Origin: Acanthosoma haemorrhoidale
Lineage: Eukaryota > Arthropoda > Insecta > Hemiptera > Acanthosomatidae
Assembly: GCA_930367205.1 (NCBI GenBank)
Contig: OV884012.1
Span: 150,303,405-150,367,404, forward strand
Length of the DNA stretch: 64,000 nt
Direction of reading: 5' to 3'
Below are positions 48,539 to 59,507 of this stretch, in pieces (position 1 is the first letter of the stretch; every line of letters begins with the position of its first letter). The notes under the pieces are model-generated. The model searched no databases. It saw nothing but the letters and a program-made list of their open reading frames with translations, and had not been told where the DNA came from. Both the position numbers and the translations under genes were made by a program.

Positions 48539-50928
48539 TCCTCTATCTCTCTTTCTCTCTGTGCTACACTACTTACATATTTACAAGACAAATACTTCCT
48601 CGAAGTCCTTATACGTGCACTGACTAAATGCAATTGCCACTGCCGCGACTGCTCTACGGCGGTACGGGGCGCCGCACGGGAGAGAAAAAAAATTTGCAGA
48701 GGGGGAGGCGCTTTGAGGGAGTTATGGATATAGATGTTCTTCAGAAGCTATTTACTGTTCTTTCTTCTTCTACTCCGCCAAATGGTGAGCAATTGAACCC
48801 TTATATCTGAAAAAATTGCCTACTTAAAGGGGTTACGTTCTCGTTTCCATCACGCAAAGCACACACTGGGTATAAAAAGTGTATACATAAAGGAATGTTC
48901 AATTTAAACATAAACATAGCTTCCGCTACAAAATTTTGTTAATTAATAAAAAAAATTAACTTATTATTTCATTTAATTAGTATACACGAGATTAATTTTT
49001 AGCGTTTTGCGATTTATTTTATTAATAAAACACCCTTATGTTTTCGACTATACGCCTGTATTTCGTGGAGGTTGTGATTCCCCCATTGGGCCTACAAATA
49101 TGAAATTTTACATGGTGATTGCATCTGCTTACCCGGTGAAAAAAAAAAAATTCAACTTTACAACACATAACTAACCTATTAATAAATTAACTTCTTCTTA
49201 AAAATATATTTCAGTTTTGTCTGTAAACATATAGGCTACATATAAATGTAGACTATAACGTAAATTAATTGTAGACAGTGCAGAAGCAACAACAAAACCT
49301 AATTATTGTGAAAACCCTTTTAACAAAAAAAATTTATTTTATTTGCTTAGTCATTTCGGCCACTGAAAATCGAGTTTTTAACAAATAAAAAATATTAAAA
49401 TAACTAAAACGTTGGTAATATAAAAAAAAATTAAAACTTTATTTTAATTTCTTGTTTTTGTGTTACCGTATCTACCGTTGCATTAGGATATCTTTAATGC
49501 TAATAAGATAATAAGGACATAAAGTCTTAAATATCAGAATATTAATGGCTAGTGAACGAGCAAATGGTTTTTTTTTTCATTCTTGCCATTATTGTATATT
49601 AATCTAAAACTATTCAATATACTTTTAAGTGCGGTGAAATATACCTTTACATTTCATATCGATTGAATCCTTTTACAGCACTGGTATGGTAGATCATAGA
49701 AAGGCCACGATCGCCACGAACATGACCTTCCTACCAGAAACATTTTCCATTATTTTATTTATACATACATTGCAACTAAATCCGGTCCAATTGCATGAAA
49801 AGTTTCTCCACCTCTCGTGTAAACGTTCAACTTTTCCAAAGAAACCATTATTTCTGTGTTAAGATCGCACTGGTAAAAAGGGATAAAACGATTTTGAAGT
49901 TTCATCAGTAATAATATAAGGGAAACTTTAACAAAGATGTTTACCATGAGCTAAGGAAGTTATTTGAGTGACTGACTAAAGGGGAAATTAGAGGTACACA
50001 CGAGCACATAGAGGGCCCATTGTGGAGAGCGGCTGGGACCGTGGGGGGGCTATAAAATATTAGACTAACTCCCTCCACTTTTCCGCCGGCAAATTGTATA
50101 AAGTAATAAAAGAAGCGGCTCCGGCAACTTGGCCGAACCTGAGGGCCCCCCCTTCTTGAAAAGATTTTATAAAATATTCAGAGCAGGAGCTAGCGATACC
50201 GACCTACGCCTTTCAAGCACCGGAATAACTCGCTATTGTATCTCCCCTTTCTCAATTTAACTTTTGATGCTGCAACTGGAAGGAGAGGTCGCCTTTGTGC
50301 TCTCGGAAAACGTCTTTAGCGACGAATAATGGGGGGAGGGGGGAGTCGCGTCACAAAGATACCGTCGGTGGCACCCCCCCCCCTCCCTCAAGCCTTCTTA
50401 AAAATTCAAAGAGGCCAATTCAGAGAGGCCGAGGAACCGAACCGAGATGGTATATAATTGTTAGCCCGCCTTTAATTAGGTTGTCATCTTACTCCCTCAT
50501 TTCCCTTTTAAATTATTCAGTAATAAGAAGGATAATGACAGGAGGGAGAAGAATCCACGTTAATTTTTCCTCAGCGCGTCCCCTGCTGCGCCTTTCATCT
50601 CCAACCCTTTCGCGGCGGATCAAGAGCTGCTGGTGAACATTATCGTAACAACATCGCTAAGCAACAGCTTCATTGAGATTTGCATTTCTAATGACAAATT
50701 GAGTGGAACTCATCCTTGGACCATTGCATAACCATCTACTCATCAACAAACTGAATAGAAGGTTTTTGGATCGGTTATAGGGATATCTCATAAACCGACT
50801 AGAATTATGAAGCAGATGGATAAAGGGATTGTCGTGTAAAGGTGGGAGCGACAAGTTTGAGCCTTGGTAAACGAACTTTGTCACCAGACAAATATGAGAA
50901 GACATGTCTTATTCTCTTGATGATAAAA
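48536..50928. other. Unannotated interval with a GC-rich part
   Basis: 48840-49960 is AT-rich and featureless. 49990-50640 is richer in G and C, with a TATA-box-like CTATAAAATA (50050-50059) just after a G-run and a second TATAAAG at about 50097. Overlapping ORFs there are unrecognised. A promoter is possible but unsupported downstream. Confidence 0.35.
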
Positions 50929-51207
50929 ATCCCAACACAAAAAAGTGGCGAATTATCCCTTTAGTTTGTGAACGCTAGGCAGGATCGCAGGGGAGCAGGT
51001 GTGAACTAGACGTGAGAGGTGTTGGAAGAGAAGGAATAAGGAGAAGAAGAGTTTGCAAGAAATAGCAGACGAGGACTTTTACACATGTATTACTGATGGT
51101 ATTTTTAGTAATGTCAATGAATGAAAATAAATGACTTGTTTTTTTTGGAAAAAGGGTTATTTATATCTTGTTTACAAAAAATAAGCTGAGGTGACAAGAG
51201 AGTTACA
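50929..51207 (+). mobile_element. T-LTR, short form, 5' copy (start eroded)
   Basis: Aligns with 54394-54687 (GCGAATTATCCCTTTAGTTT, TTTTACACATGTA, AATAAGCTGAGGTGACAAGA) and ends GAGAGTTACA. The first bases (TGTTACG in the partner) are not preserved. Many differences from the partner mean an old insertion. A primer-binding site follows directly. Confidence 0.8.
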
Positions 51208-51210
51208 TTT

Positions 51211-51228
51211 TGGCGCCCGGACTAAAGG
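51211..51228 (+). promoter_or_regulatory. Primer-binding site of LTR retrotransposon
   Basis: TGGCGCCCGGACTAAAGG starts three bases after the LTR end. TGG matches the complement of a tRNA CCA end, and TGGCGCCC is a common primer-binding start. It fixes the element as plus-strand and this LTR as the 5' one. Confidence 0.8.
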
Positions 51229-51429
51229 AACTAAAAAAAAATTTCCAGGTACCTAATAAAAAGGAAAAAAAATCGATAGAGAGTTGGAAGGATTAAAGCT
51301 GAGAAGAATTACAGAGCAGCTTTAAAGGGTATCCATTTAGAGCTAAATAGGTAAAATAGGAAGGACGGAAGGAAGTCGTCGGGGACTTTTCAGTTTCAGT
51401 GAGAAATAGACTCGTGGAAGAGATGATTC

Positions 51430-51940
51430 AAGGAAGTCGCCAAAGAGATTTCGATTTCGAAGAGTACGATGGCAATATTTGATACCGAGAAAAAAACTGT
51501 AACTCTTCAGGAGGATCAGTTACCATGGTGTTCCAAATATTGAACAAATCGCGTGGTAAATTTGAATCAATGACTCAAAAAACGGTTGAACAGTTTACAG
51601 TATCATTCAACAAGTTATGATGTTCGAAAGAAATGCAATTTGTGAAAAATAATGATAACTTGAAAGGAGAAGTTTCTGAAAATAATGATACAAATAACGT
51701 TTATGGTGTTGATGGAGTAGCCGATGAAGACATCAATTCATAAAAAGACGATCTAGGATACTTAAAGAAAAGGTTAACATATCTGAAAGTGAACGAGACG
51801 AGGCACAAGTGGACCTCAACAATCTGCACAATGGATTTGAAGAAAAGAAAAATGAAAACTCAAAGAGGGAAATCAATGAAGTTAAGGATAAAAATCAGGT
51901 TGCTGATATGGACAAAGATGTCATTGAAGGAATCAATTAA
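51430..51940 (+). pseudogene. LTR-retrotransposon gag remnant
   Basis: One frame reads RQRDFDFEEYDGNI, stop, then SGGSVTMVFQILNKSRGKFE, SMTQKTVEQFTVSFNKL, stop, then an acidic Asn-rich run to a stop at about 51742. A second frame continues ESERDEAQVDLNNLHNGFEE ... KDVIEGIN to a stop at 51940, rich in Lys and Glu like a coiled coil. Position just after the primer-binding site fits gag; there is no zinc knuckle. Protease and reverse transcriptase are absent. Confidence 0.55.
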
Positions 51941-51992
51941 GGGCAGAAGGTGCAAGGTTCGGTGGACGCTGGGTTTCTTTTTATTAGATATT

Positions 51993-52136
51993 TTTATTTA
52001 CGGATACTCTATTCGTACCAATACAAAACTGTATTCGAATACATAAAACTGTGTATATAAAGGATGTATTTTTTCTATGAGTACTCGTACATATATTCGC
52101 TTATATATTTACCTGACTTGCCCTCAAACACCACGC
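51993..52136 (+). repeat. Repeat R, copy 1 (precedes a T-LTR)
   Basis: About 145 bp (TTTACGGATACTCTATTCGT ... AACACCACGC) that also precedes the T-LTRs at 54377 and 58040. Probably the 3' end of the internal region shared by the family. Confidence 0.8.
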
Positions 52137-52897
52137 TGTTACGCTCTAGTTGAATAATTAGAATATTTAATTTCTAGGGATCCCATCTGACTATTCAACA
52201 ACTGCCAGATTCGATTCGTATTGAATTAGCCTAAAGTTGTGCAAAATTATACTTTATTCAAATATTCAATTTACTTACTGTTGGGCCCAATTTAATGTAA
52301 AGAATTCCAAAGAAATTTACCTTAATAAATTAACGTGGTAATCAAAATGGAAGGAATTCGATAGTGAAATAAAAATTTATAGACAAAACTTTTTACTAAC
52401 CAAAAACAACAAAATATTAAAATGTTTTAACGAGGAATGACTGATTTTACTTTTAATCAAAATGATGAACATATTACATCTAGTGTACTAGCTACAAATA
52501 AAGCTTAAATCTTACTATTGTACAAGTAGAAGCAACTTCAAAATTAAAGACAAAAGGAATCGTCTGGAACCCGTCCGCAAGACCCGTCGCTGCAGATACT
52601 CGCCACATAAGTCCTCCCCCAGAGCGACTAAGCAAGTCGCGCCCAATTCTCGTCCCCACGTGTCTCGTCTTGGACCGTATCTGTGACTCTTCAACAGAAG
52701 GCTTTTTCCTCTATGGCCCTTTGTGGTCGTGTGTTCCTTTTCAAGCCATCTTGCGAGAGGCTTATTCAGCACTTGAGACCACTCATATTCCAACAGATGG
52801 GGTAGGTACATCGGTAGGTCTACATCAAAAGGGGGGTTTATGGCATGCCGACAGTCGGCCTACTACACTCCCCATGTCGAGGGTTGAACATATAACA
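52137..52897 (+). mobile_element. T-LTR, long form, 761 bp
   Basis: Starts TGTTACGCTCTAG like the short form but then differs completely (TTGAATAATTAGAATATTTA...). It aligns throughout with 58040-59507: TAAAGTTGTGCAAAATTATA, CCTTAATAAATTAACGTGG, TCTCGTCTTGGACCG, GGGTTGAACATATAACA. It lacks the 56-bp tandem repeat of that copy. No primer-binding site follows, so it looks like a 3' or solo LTR. Confidence 0.75.
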
Positions 52898-54231
52898 TAT
52901 ACCCTCAAAAAAAAGGGAAAAATTTTAACTATTTATACCACTAATGGTTCATTAAACTTCTGGCATGTTGACTCAAAAGTATCAACTACAATATATGAAT
53001 ACATAAAGACTACATACGTGAGACGTGAAGAATACACGAAAAACAAAACTATACATTCAACAACCTATAAAACTTAACCCAAGAACAAACAAGAAAATAT
53101 AGAACACACTACAATTTCTGAATACATTATTCTAAAGAATTCGTTAGGTAGAATTAATACTTCTAGATACATGTAATCTTATACTTTCTGACATTACATT
53201 TCATCTGACCTTTTTTTTGAACAGCCTGATATGAAGATCTAAAGGTACAATTAATCAACTGCATACAAAACCATATAAATCTACTTTTACATGGGATTCT
53301 CATAAAGTAAATTCGTCTCTTTTAGACAAATACAACTTTGTTAATTACAATTGATATGATAAGAAAAAAACTGGCATGACATTTAAAATACAAACATAAT
53401 ATATTAATTTAGAAATTGGCGTGTAACAGCAAAAAAAATATGCAATAACTAAAAATTACGCACATAAGACAATTTATCTCTTTTTTATACTTATTTACAC
53501 TTATATAACCACCTCATATTGATTATATTTTTCTTACTAGACATTAATACAATCAGTTACATTTTCAATTCTCTGATGATCATAATAACAGTCGAATTTT
53601 ATTCAAACATTAATTTACTGCTATTTTATCTGGACACATATTCACATAAAAAAGAAACACTTAAAAAACTGACTTTTTGCCGCATAATAATCTTTGTTTA
53701 AAAAAAAATAAGAACGTTTTAGACACTATGGACACCGTATAATCCTAGCGATTGTGTTATATAAATGCCTATAATACTTATAATACCTATTATTTCTTTC
53801 CGTCTACTTCTAACGTATTAAACACAAATATGCCCCATCTTAATAAATATGCTACTAATTCCCTTTTTCACAATGCTTATACGAATTATGCCTTTTTTTT
53901 TTACTACTGATCTTCAGTGGAATATCTATGCATACATATTTTTAAAAAAATCAGCATAATTGATTAATTACTAAAAATAAAACTATAAAAAAAAAAACTC
54001 TAAAATAGGAAACGGACTCAACATAACGAGATATTCATAATTAACCTGGAGAAAAAAAAATGACAAACTTTAAAAATCCTGGCTTTCTTCGGGAATGTGA
54101 CCTAAACGATTCTATTATAGGATTGATAAAACAGATAGTTTGGCATTGGATGCGCAAAGAGCCCATTGCAAAGAGTAAATTGCTAAAACAAAATTATGGT
54201 AGTTTAATCCGCCATAAAAACTGTATTATAT
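52898..54231. other. Unannotated AT-rich DNA
   Basis: About 1.3 kb, very AT-rich, no retrotransposon protein recognised although it lies between related LTRs. Confidence 0.5.
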
Positions 54232-54376
54232 ATTTAAATTTACGGATACTCTGTGCGTACCGATACACAGCTGTATCCGAATACATAAAACTTAGGCAAT
54301 ATATAAAAGATCTATCTATTCTAAGGGTACATATATCCGCATATATATTTACCTGACTTACCCACTAACACCACGC
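54232..54376 (+). repeat. Repeat R, copy 2
   Basis: TTTACGGATACTCTGTGCGT ... CTAACACCACGC, immediately before the short T-LTR. Closest to copy 1. Confidence 0.8.
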
Positions 54377-54687
54377 TGTTACGCTCTAGTAATATCACAA
54401 CACGAAAAAGATGCGAATTATTCCTTTAGTTTGTGAAGGCAAGCCAGGATCGCACGGGAGTTGGAGAAAGAATTTTGTGTGGACTAGTCGTGAGAGAGGT
54501 CTGGAAGAAAACAAGACGAGAAGGTATTAGCAAGAAATAAGTTGAAAAGGAGTTTTACACATGTAAAATGATAATAATTATTAATAATGTTAATGAAGGA
54601 AACTAAATGAATAGAAAAAAGGTTTATTTAAATCTTGTTTTTAAAAGTCTTTTAAAGAAAATAAACTGAGGTAACAAGATCGTTACA
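54377..54687 (+). mobile_element. T-LTR, short form, 3' copy, 311 bp
   Basis: TGTTACGCTCTAG ... GATCGTTACA: ends TGTTACG/CGTTACA form a near-perfect short inverted repeat. Partner of the 5' LTR at 50929-51207. The pair would bound an element of about 3.8 kb containing the gag remnant and a long T-LTR. Confidence 0.8.
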
Positions 54688-54708
54688 CTATATACATATA
54701 TATATATA

Positions 54709-54854
54709 TGTAAGACAATTATTGAAAGTGGGGTGAAAAAACCGAATCACTTTCTCTGTAAACAAAGAAACGACAATTACAGTTTATAATTATTACTTCT
54801 CTATTCACAGAATAGACAAAATAATTCAATTGAAGAGAGAATACTTTCTTTACA
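54709..54854 (-). mobile_element. Ty3/Gypsy 3' LTR, 146 bp, minus strand
   Basis: Plus-strand reading TGTAAGACAATT ... CTTTCTTTACA: inverted TGTAA/TTACA ends. On the minus strand it follows a purine tract and the stop of the integrase ORF, the expected order pol - PPT - 3' LTR. Its left edge abuts an (AT)n run next to the short T-LTR. No 5' partner in the window. Confidence 0.75.
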
Positions 54855-54866
54855 TCTCCCCTCTCT
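54855..54866 (-). promoter_or_regulatory. Polypurine tract of the minus-strand Gypsy element
   Basis: Minus strand AGAGAGGGGAGA directly before the LTR start TGTAAAG; the usual plus-strand primer site for reverse transcription. Confidence 0.75.
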
Positions 54867-54879
54867 AAGGTGTAAATTC

Positions 54880-55740
54880 TCAGTCTGGTAATATCGGAAG
54901 TAGTTTTGTTATGTGAAAGAGTCCAGTTTCTTGCTTTCCACTTCCGGTTTTTATTTTATATATTGAATTTGATATCTTCTCTGGGCCAATTTTTAATTCA
55001 TCTACTTTTTTCCGGTTTAATTTGTTGCCATTCTCTATATATACTGGATCTTCTGTGTTAAATTCCCAATGCTTACTTTTTTCATCAAATATTTTATTGT
55101 TATATTCATGAGACTTTTTGTTCTTTCTAAGGCTAATTTATTGTCATTCATTCAGTTTTCTTTATTGTTTCCTTTTTTTAATTCTTCAGGTAAAATTCTT
55201 GTATCTATGCCATCTAATAAATACTTGGGTGGAAAACCAGTTACTGTGTGTTCTGTTTCATTATATTTATCCACACATTCTTTAGCGACTGTTGTCCAGG
55301 CTCTTTTCTTCCCTTTTTCGTTCATTTTTCATCTGATTTTATTGACTAGAGTTTGATTTAGTCTCTCATTTAAACCATTGGAAAAGGGTGCATTAACTGC
55401 TATAAATATCAATATCATTTTCTCTTGGGAAATCTTTGAATTCTCTTGAGTCGATTCCTGGGTATTGATCTGTAAGTATTATTCCTATTTTTTCTGTTCC
55501 CAGTACATTATATACTCACCTGACGAAGTCAGTGGCACTCTGAGTTTTCTATGTTGAAATAAATGTATATCTTGTGAAGTGGTCAATAAGCAGTTGGAGG
55601 TATATTTTTGTTGATCGTTGCCCTCCAAAACCTCCAATAGTTTCAATTGACATTATTTCGAATGGTTTTGCTGCCGCCCTAGTTGTGACATTAGCATATG
55701 AATAATATAGATATGATAGAAATAATATGAGGCTGGAAAA
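54880..55740 (-). pseudogene. Ty3/Gypsy integrase C-terminal pol remnant
   Basis: Minus strand from about 55740: KPFEIMSIETIGGFGGQRST and IYLQLLIDHFTRYTFIST are the start of the integrase core; the acidic residue in MSIET is Glu where Gypsy integrases have Asp. Then SATDFVR, stop, ILTDQYPGIDSREFKDF (second Asp, about 55467), frameshift, NAPFSNGLNERLNQTL (Glu, about 55366), WTTVAKECVDKYNETEHTVT and GFPPKYLLDG. A C-terminal segment (KIGPEKISNSIYKIK) resembles the GPY/F module, with a stop at 54880. Several frameshifts. Protease, reverse transcriptase and RNase H are missing. Confidence 0.88.
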
Positions 55741-55750
55741 TATCATCATA

Positions 55751-56611
55751 ACAAAAACGTCGCTATATGCTTAAACCTTTAAAGGCAACAAATAAAATAA
55801 ATAATACTGGGATGAGTAAAATTATTTTTCTCTCGTTTTTTTTTTTCATATTTTTGGTACATGGATATGATTCGGTTGACTAAGAACAATAATTTACCGA
55901 ACACTTACAAAAAAGTAGGCATATCTATACATTTCCTCTTCGTTCGGCAATGATAAGTTTCCGTCCATCTCTTGTGATTTTCTACTTAATTTTTTTAATC
56001 TAAAATTCTTAGCCACGTGGACATTCTTAAATAGGGTTTGTCAATACTGATACTTAGTTCCCAGTACAGAAATACATACGTGCATAAAAAAAAAAGAAGA
56101 AGAAATTCTAAACATGAGATAAATAATTGACGAAGTTGCGGAGAAGGACAGGCCGATCGCCTGAACGACAGTGTACAAACAAAAGGAGAGTCGAACGTCC
56201 GTAAATTGCCCCCGTTAAAAATTCACTCCTTCCTCCGGTATAATATACACCCTCCTATAATTATTGTATACCGACGTCTATAATAATGCATGGGAGCAAA
56301 TTACAGGTGTAAGTAGGTAGGAGAGCTTATTTATTTATTGATAGACCCCTTGCCCCTCGCCAAGTTTTCCCAAACCCCAATAGTCTATTCAGCTGCTTGC
56401 TGAGTCGTCTTTGCTAAACTGTTTTTCCAACACTTTTCAACGAAGCGGTGCAAATAGAACTACTAAGAGGAAAAAGAAGGAAATGTTAAATGGCATCTAT
56501 GTCACGATACTAACCCAGTCACACAATTTTATTCACGCCACTGCTACCCGTGCACTCAAGGACAAATTGAACTTTCGTAGAAATTCGGAACATTCGGCTA
56601 TTTTAATTATT
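55751..56611. other. Unannotated interval
   Basis: The missing upstream part of the Gypsy pol is not here. AT-rich with a slightly GC-richer part at 56130-56420; nothing recognised. Confidence 0.45.
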
Positions 56612-56695
56612 ATATGGTATGAATGAGAGCGTTTATCTTAATTATTTATTGCCTTATAAAAGGCAGATTGTAATTATAGCCCAATAAAATAAAAA
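56612..56695 (+). mobile_element. J1 terminal fragment, 84 bp
   Basis: TATATGGTATGAATGAGAGC to hairpin GCCTTATAAAAGGC and CCCAATAAAAT. Only the last part of the 3' UTR inserted. Same hairpin subtype as 1-442 and 31938-33298. Confidence 0.85.
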
Positions 56696-57887
56696 AGAAA
56701 ATTATTAAAAAAATAATGATTCTCAACTCTCATTTATTTGATAAAAAGGTCCTCTTTCCAAATATAAGACCACCCCAGAAAAAATAAACGTTGTGTTGAT
56801 ATATAGATACACTTAATTAACAAGGTAGTTGATATGTAATATAAGTCCCTCCTGAATTATTTTTAAACAATTTTCAATAATCGACGTGTCACCTACTCTG
56901 GAATCTTCTGGTCTAAAATGAACCAATTGAACAAAGAAAAAATACGAAAAGTTATAAACAAAACCTGCAATATTTTTATTTTTTTTTACTATTACAAAAT
57001 TTTGTAAATAAATTATTATGATATAGCTATACACAATGACATGGAAAGGATGGCGGTACCATGTAAATACAATAAGTTATTAAATATTAATTTGTAAAAA
57101 ATGTGTTAAATACAGTTTTATCTCTTTGTAATATTACAAAAAAATATATACCAAATTTCGGCTTATTACACCCTCCAAAAATAGATATTATAAAATTTAA
57201 ACTAGTGTTAACGGTAAATTCGATTATTTGTAAATTTAATTTTTAATATTACAGGCGTGAAAATTATTTTTTCGTACACACGTTCACTCTTTTTTTTTTT
57301 ATGACTATCTTGGAAATATTTATTATCAAATTACTATCGTCGATTGTCAAAATAACTCCTGAAAGCAGCATTTAGGATTAACTACGACGGTTTACAGCCA
57401 GTCTGTCAAACCCTTTTTTATGCTAGCCCTGACAAAGTCCCTACCTCTACTGACCCTACCGCCGATTAATATTTCTAAATTTTATTTTATTGCTATTCAC
57501 AAAACAGTATAAATTAAATAGGAGGCAAATTCTTAAATTTTTTTTCAAAAAGTTCTAACTGAGGTATCAATTTGAATCATTTCGTATCAGTTTGAAATTG
57601 AGGTATCTAATTGAGCTATAAGCTCGTTGTCAATCCTTGCGGTAAACTCAAAAACGTTGGAATTACGTCAGATTTAAGAAGTATGATCTAAATGGGTAAC
57701 CACGTATAAAACGCCGAAGAATGAGATTTCAAAAGATTTTTGTTTCTTTCCTATAATTTGTATATTTTAACGATACAATTACAAATGAAATGATGGATAA
57801 TTTTAATGTAACTACATTTAGTTGTGTCCCATCTAATAATTGACTGCTACATTCGGCGAACTGGGGGGGGGGGTTTCTTTGGATATA
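56696..57887. other. Unannotated AT-rich DNA
   Basis: About 1.2 kb without recognised content; a G-run at about 57862. Confidence 0.5.
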
Positions 57888-58039
57888 AACGGAAACTTAC
57901 TGTGTATCGATACACTAATCTATCTGTATATCAAATGAATCCAAATACATAAAACTGTAAAGCAAAGCATGTATCTTTTCCATATAAGGATACATATATC
58001 CATTTATCTATTGACCTAGCTTACCCACTAACACCACGC
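57888..58039 (+). repeat. Repeat R, copy 3
   Basis: More diverged (ATACATAAAACTGTAAAGCA, CTTACCCACTAACACCACGC) but in the same position before a T-LTR. Confidence 0.75.
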
Positions 58040-59507
58040 TGTTACGTTAAAGTTGAATAATTAGAATATTTAAATTTACTAACTATTTAATACTGACAAA
58101 TTTGATTCCTCTGCCAAATCCTGAGCGTAGTGTATAAGCGTAAAGTTGTACAAAATTATACCTTACTCAAATATTCAATTCATTTACTATTGATCAAAAT
58201 TGAATCTAAGCCCAAAGTAAGTTACCTTAATAAATTAATGTGGTGATCAAGACGAAACGGGTTCATTTATATAAAATAGAAATTGTAAACTATATTTTAT
58301 TTTCTAATTTTTTACAAATATTTTACTGAAAGAATATGTACTTTGATTGACTTTAAATGATAAGCAGATTACAGACATTTTACTAGCTTAACTATAAGAC
58401 ATATCTCTTACTTAAATACATCGATGACTTCAAGGTCGAAACGTGAGTGCAAGTCAAAACCTCAGCGTCTCAGAGGTTTGCCCAAGACCAGTCCTCAGCA
58501 TAGCAACAGCAGACACTCTCTGCGCAGTTTACCCAAGACAAGACCAGTCCTCAGCATGGCAACAGCAGACCCTCTCTGCGCAGTTTACCCAAAACAAGAC
58601 CAGTCCTCAGCATGGCAACAGCAGACCCTCTCTGCGCAGTTTGGCCAAGACAAGACCAGTCCTCAGCATGGCAACAGCAGACCCTCTCTGCGCAGTTTAC
58701 CCAAAACAAGACCAGTCCTAAGCATGGCAACAGCAGACCCTCTCTGCGCAGTTTACCCAAAACAAGACCAGTCCTCAGCATGGCAACAGCAGACCCTCTC
58801 TGCGCAGTTTACCCAAGACAAGACCAGTCCTCAGCATGGCAACAGCAGACCCTCTCTGCGCAGTTTACCCAAAAGAAGACCAGTCCTCAGCATGGCAACA
58901 GCAGACCCTCTCTGCGCAGTTTACCCAAGACAAGACCAGTCCTCAGCATAGCAACAGCAGACCCTCTCTGCGCAGTTTACCCAAGACAAGACCAGTCCTC
59001 AGCATAGCAACAGCAGACCCTCTCCGAGCAGTTTGCCCAAGACCACTCAGCAGAGCAAAGCTGCTAACAATGTCCTCCCCACGTCAGGTCTGCTAAGGAA
59101 GTCCTCTCCACTGTCGCGTCCTGAAGTATATATCCTCTCGTCTTGGACCGAACTCTCTCTCTTCACCGGAAGGCTTTTTTCTTTATGACCCATTGTGTTT
59201 GTGTATGCCTTTTCATACCTTCTTGTGGATGGGATACGCACACTATTCCCGGGCCGCCCTGGCTGCCAAGTCCCATATCCCTTCTGGCACTTATTTTCGT
59301 GACAGGTAAAAGTTGTAAATTGTAAGATTCTCCAGCCTTTCAACGACACTCCGCAACAGATGGGGCACCCTTGTCTTCCGTCGGGCAAATCTGCCTACAC
59401 CCAACAGAGGTTCGTGGCATGTCGAAAGTCCACTTTTACAAATTTACAATCTCTGTCCCTTAACGTTTTACACAACATTTCCCGTGTCGGGGGTTGAACC
59501 TATAACA
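58040..59507 (+). mobile_element. T-LTR, long form, 1,468 bp, expanded by a minisatellite
   Basis: TGTTACGTTAAAG ... GGGTTGAACCTATAACA, aligned end to end with 52137-52897 except for about 0.6 kb of tandem repeat in the middle. Homology resumes downstream at TCTCGTCTTGGACCG (59130-59160) and GAAGGCTTTTTTCTTTATG. As with the other long T-LTR, no primer-binding site follows. Confidence 0.75.
58478..59046 (+). repeat. 56-bp minisatellite, about 10 units
   Basis: Unit: AGCATGGCAACAGCAGACCC, TCTCTGCGCAGTTTACCCAA, then about 16 bases ending CCAGTCCTC. Roughly ten units with scattered single-base variants (for example GGCCAAG for ACCCAAG, AGCATAGC for AGCATGGC). Because 56 is not a multiple of three but no frame has a stop, all three forward frames are open over most of the array and spell the same 56-residue repeating peptide in different phase; one minus frame is also open for 76 codons. 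A protein product is unlikely. GC-rich against its surroundings. Confidence 0.93.

Noticed and set aside
48409..48627. Ser-Leu repeat ORFs
   Set aside because: Translation of the (CT)n microsatellite.
58424..59096. Gln/Ser/Pro-rich ORFs of up to 175 codons as a repetitive protein gene
   Set aside because: All three forward frames and one reverse frame are open because of the 56-bp unit, and the array lies inside an LTR that aligns with a repeat-free relative.
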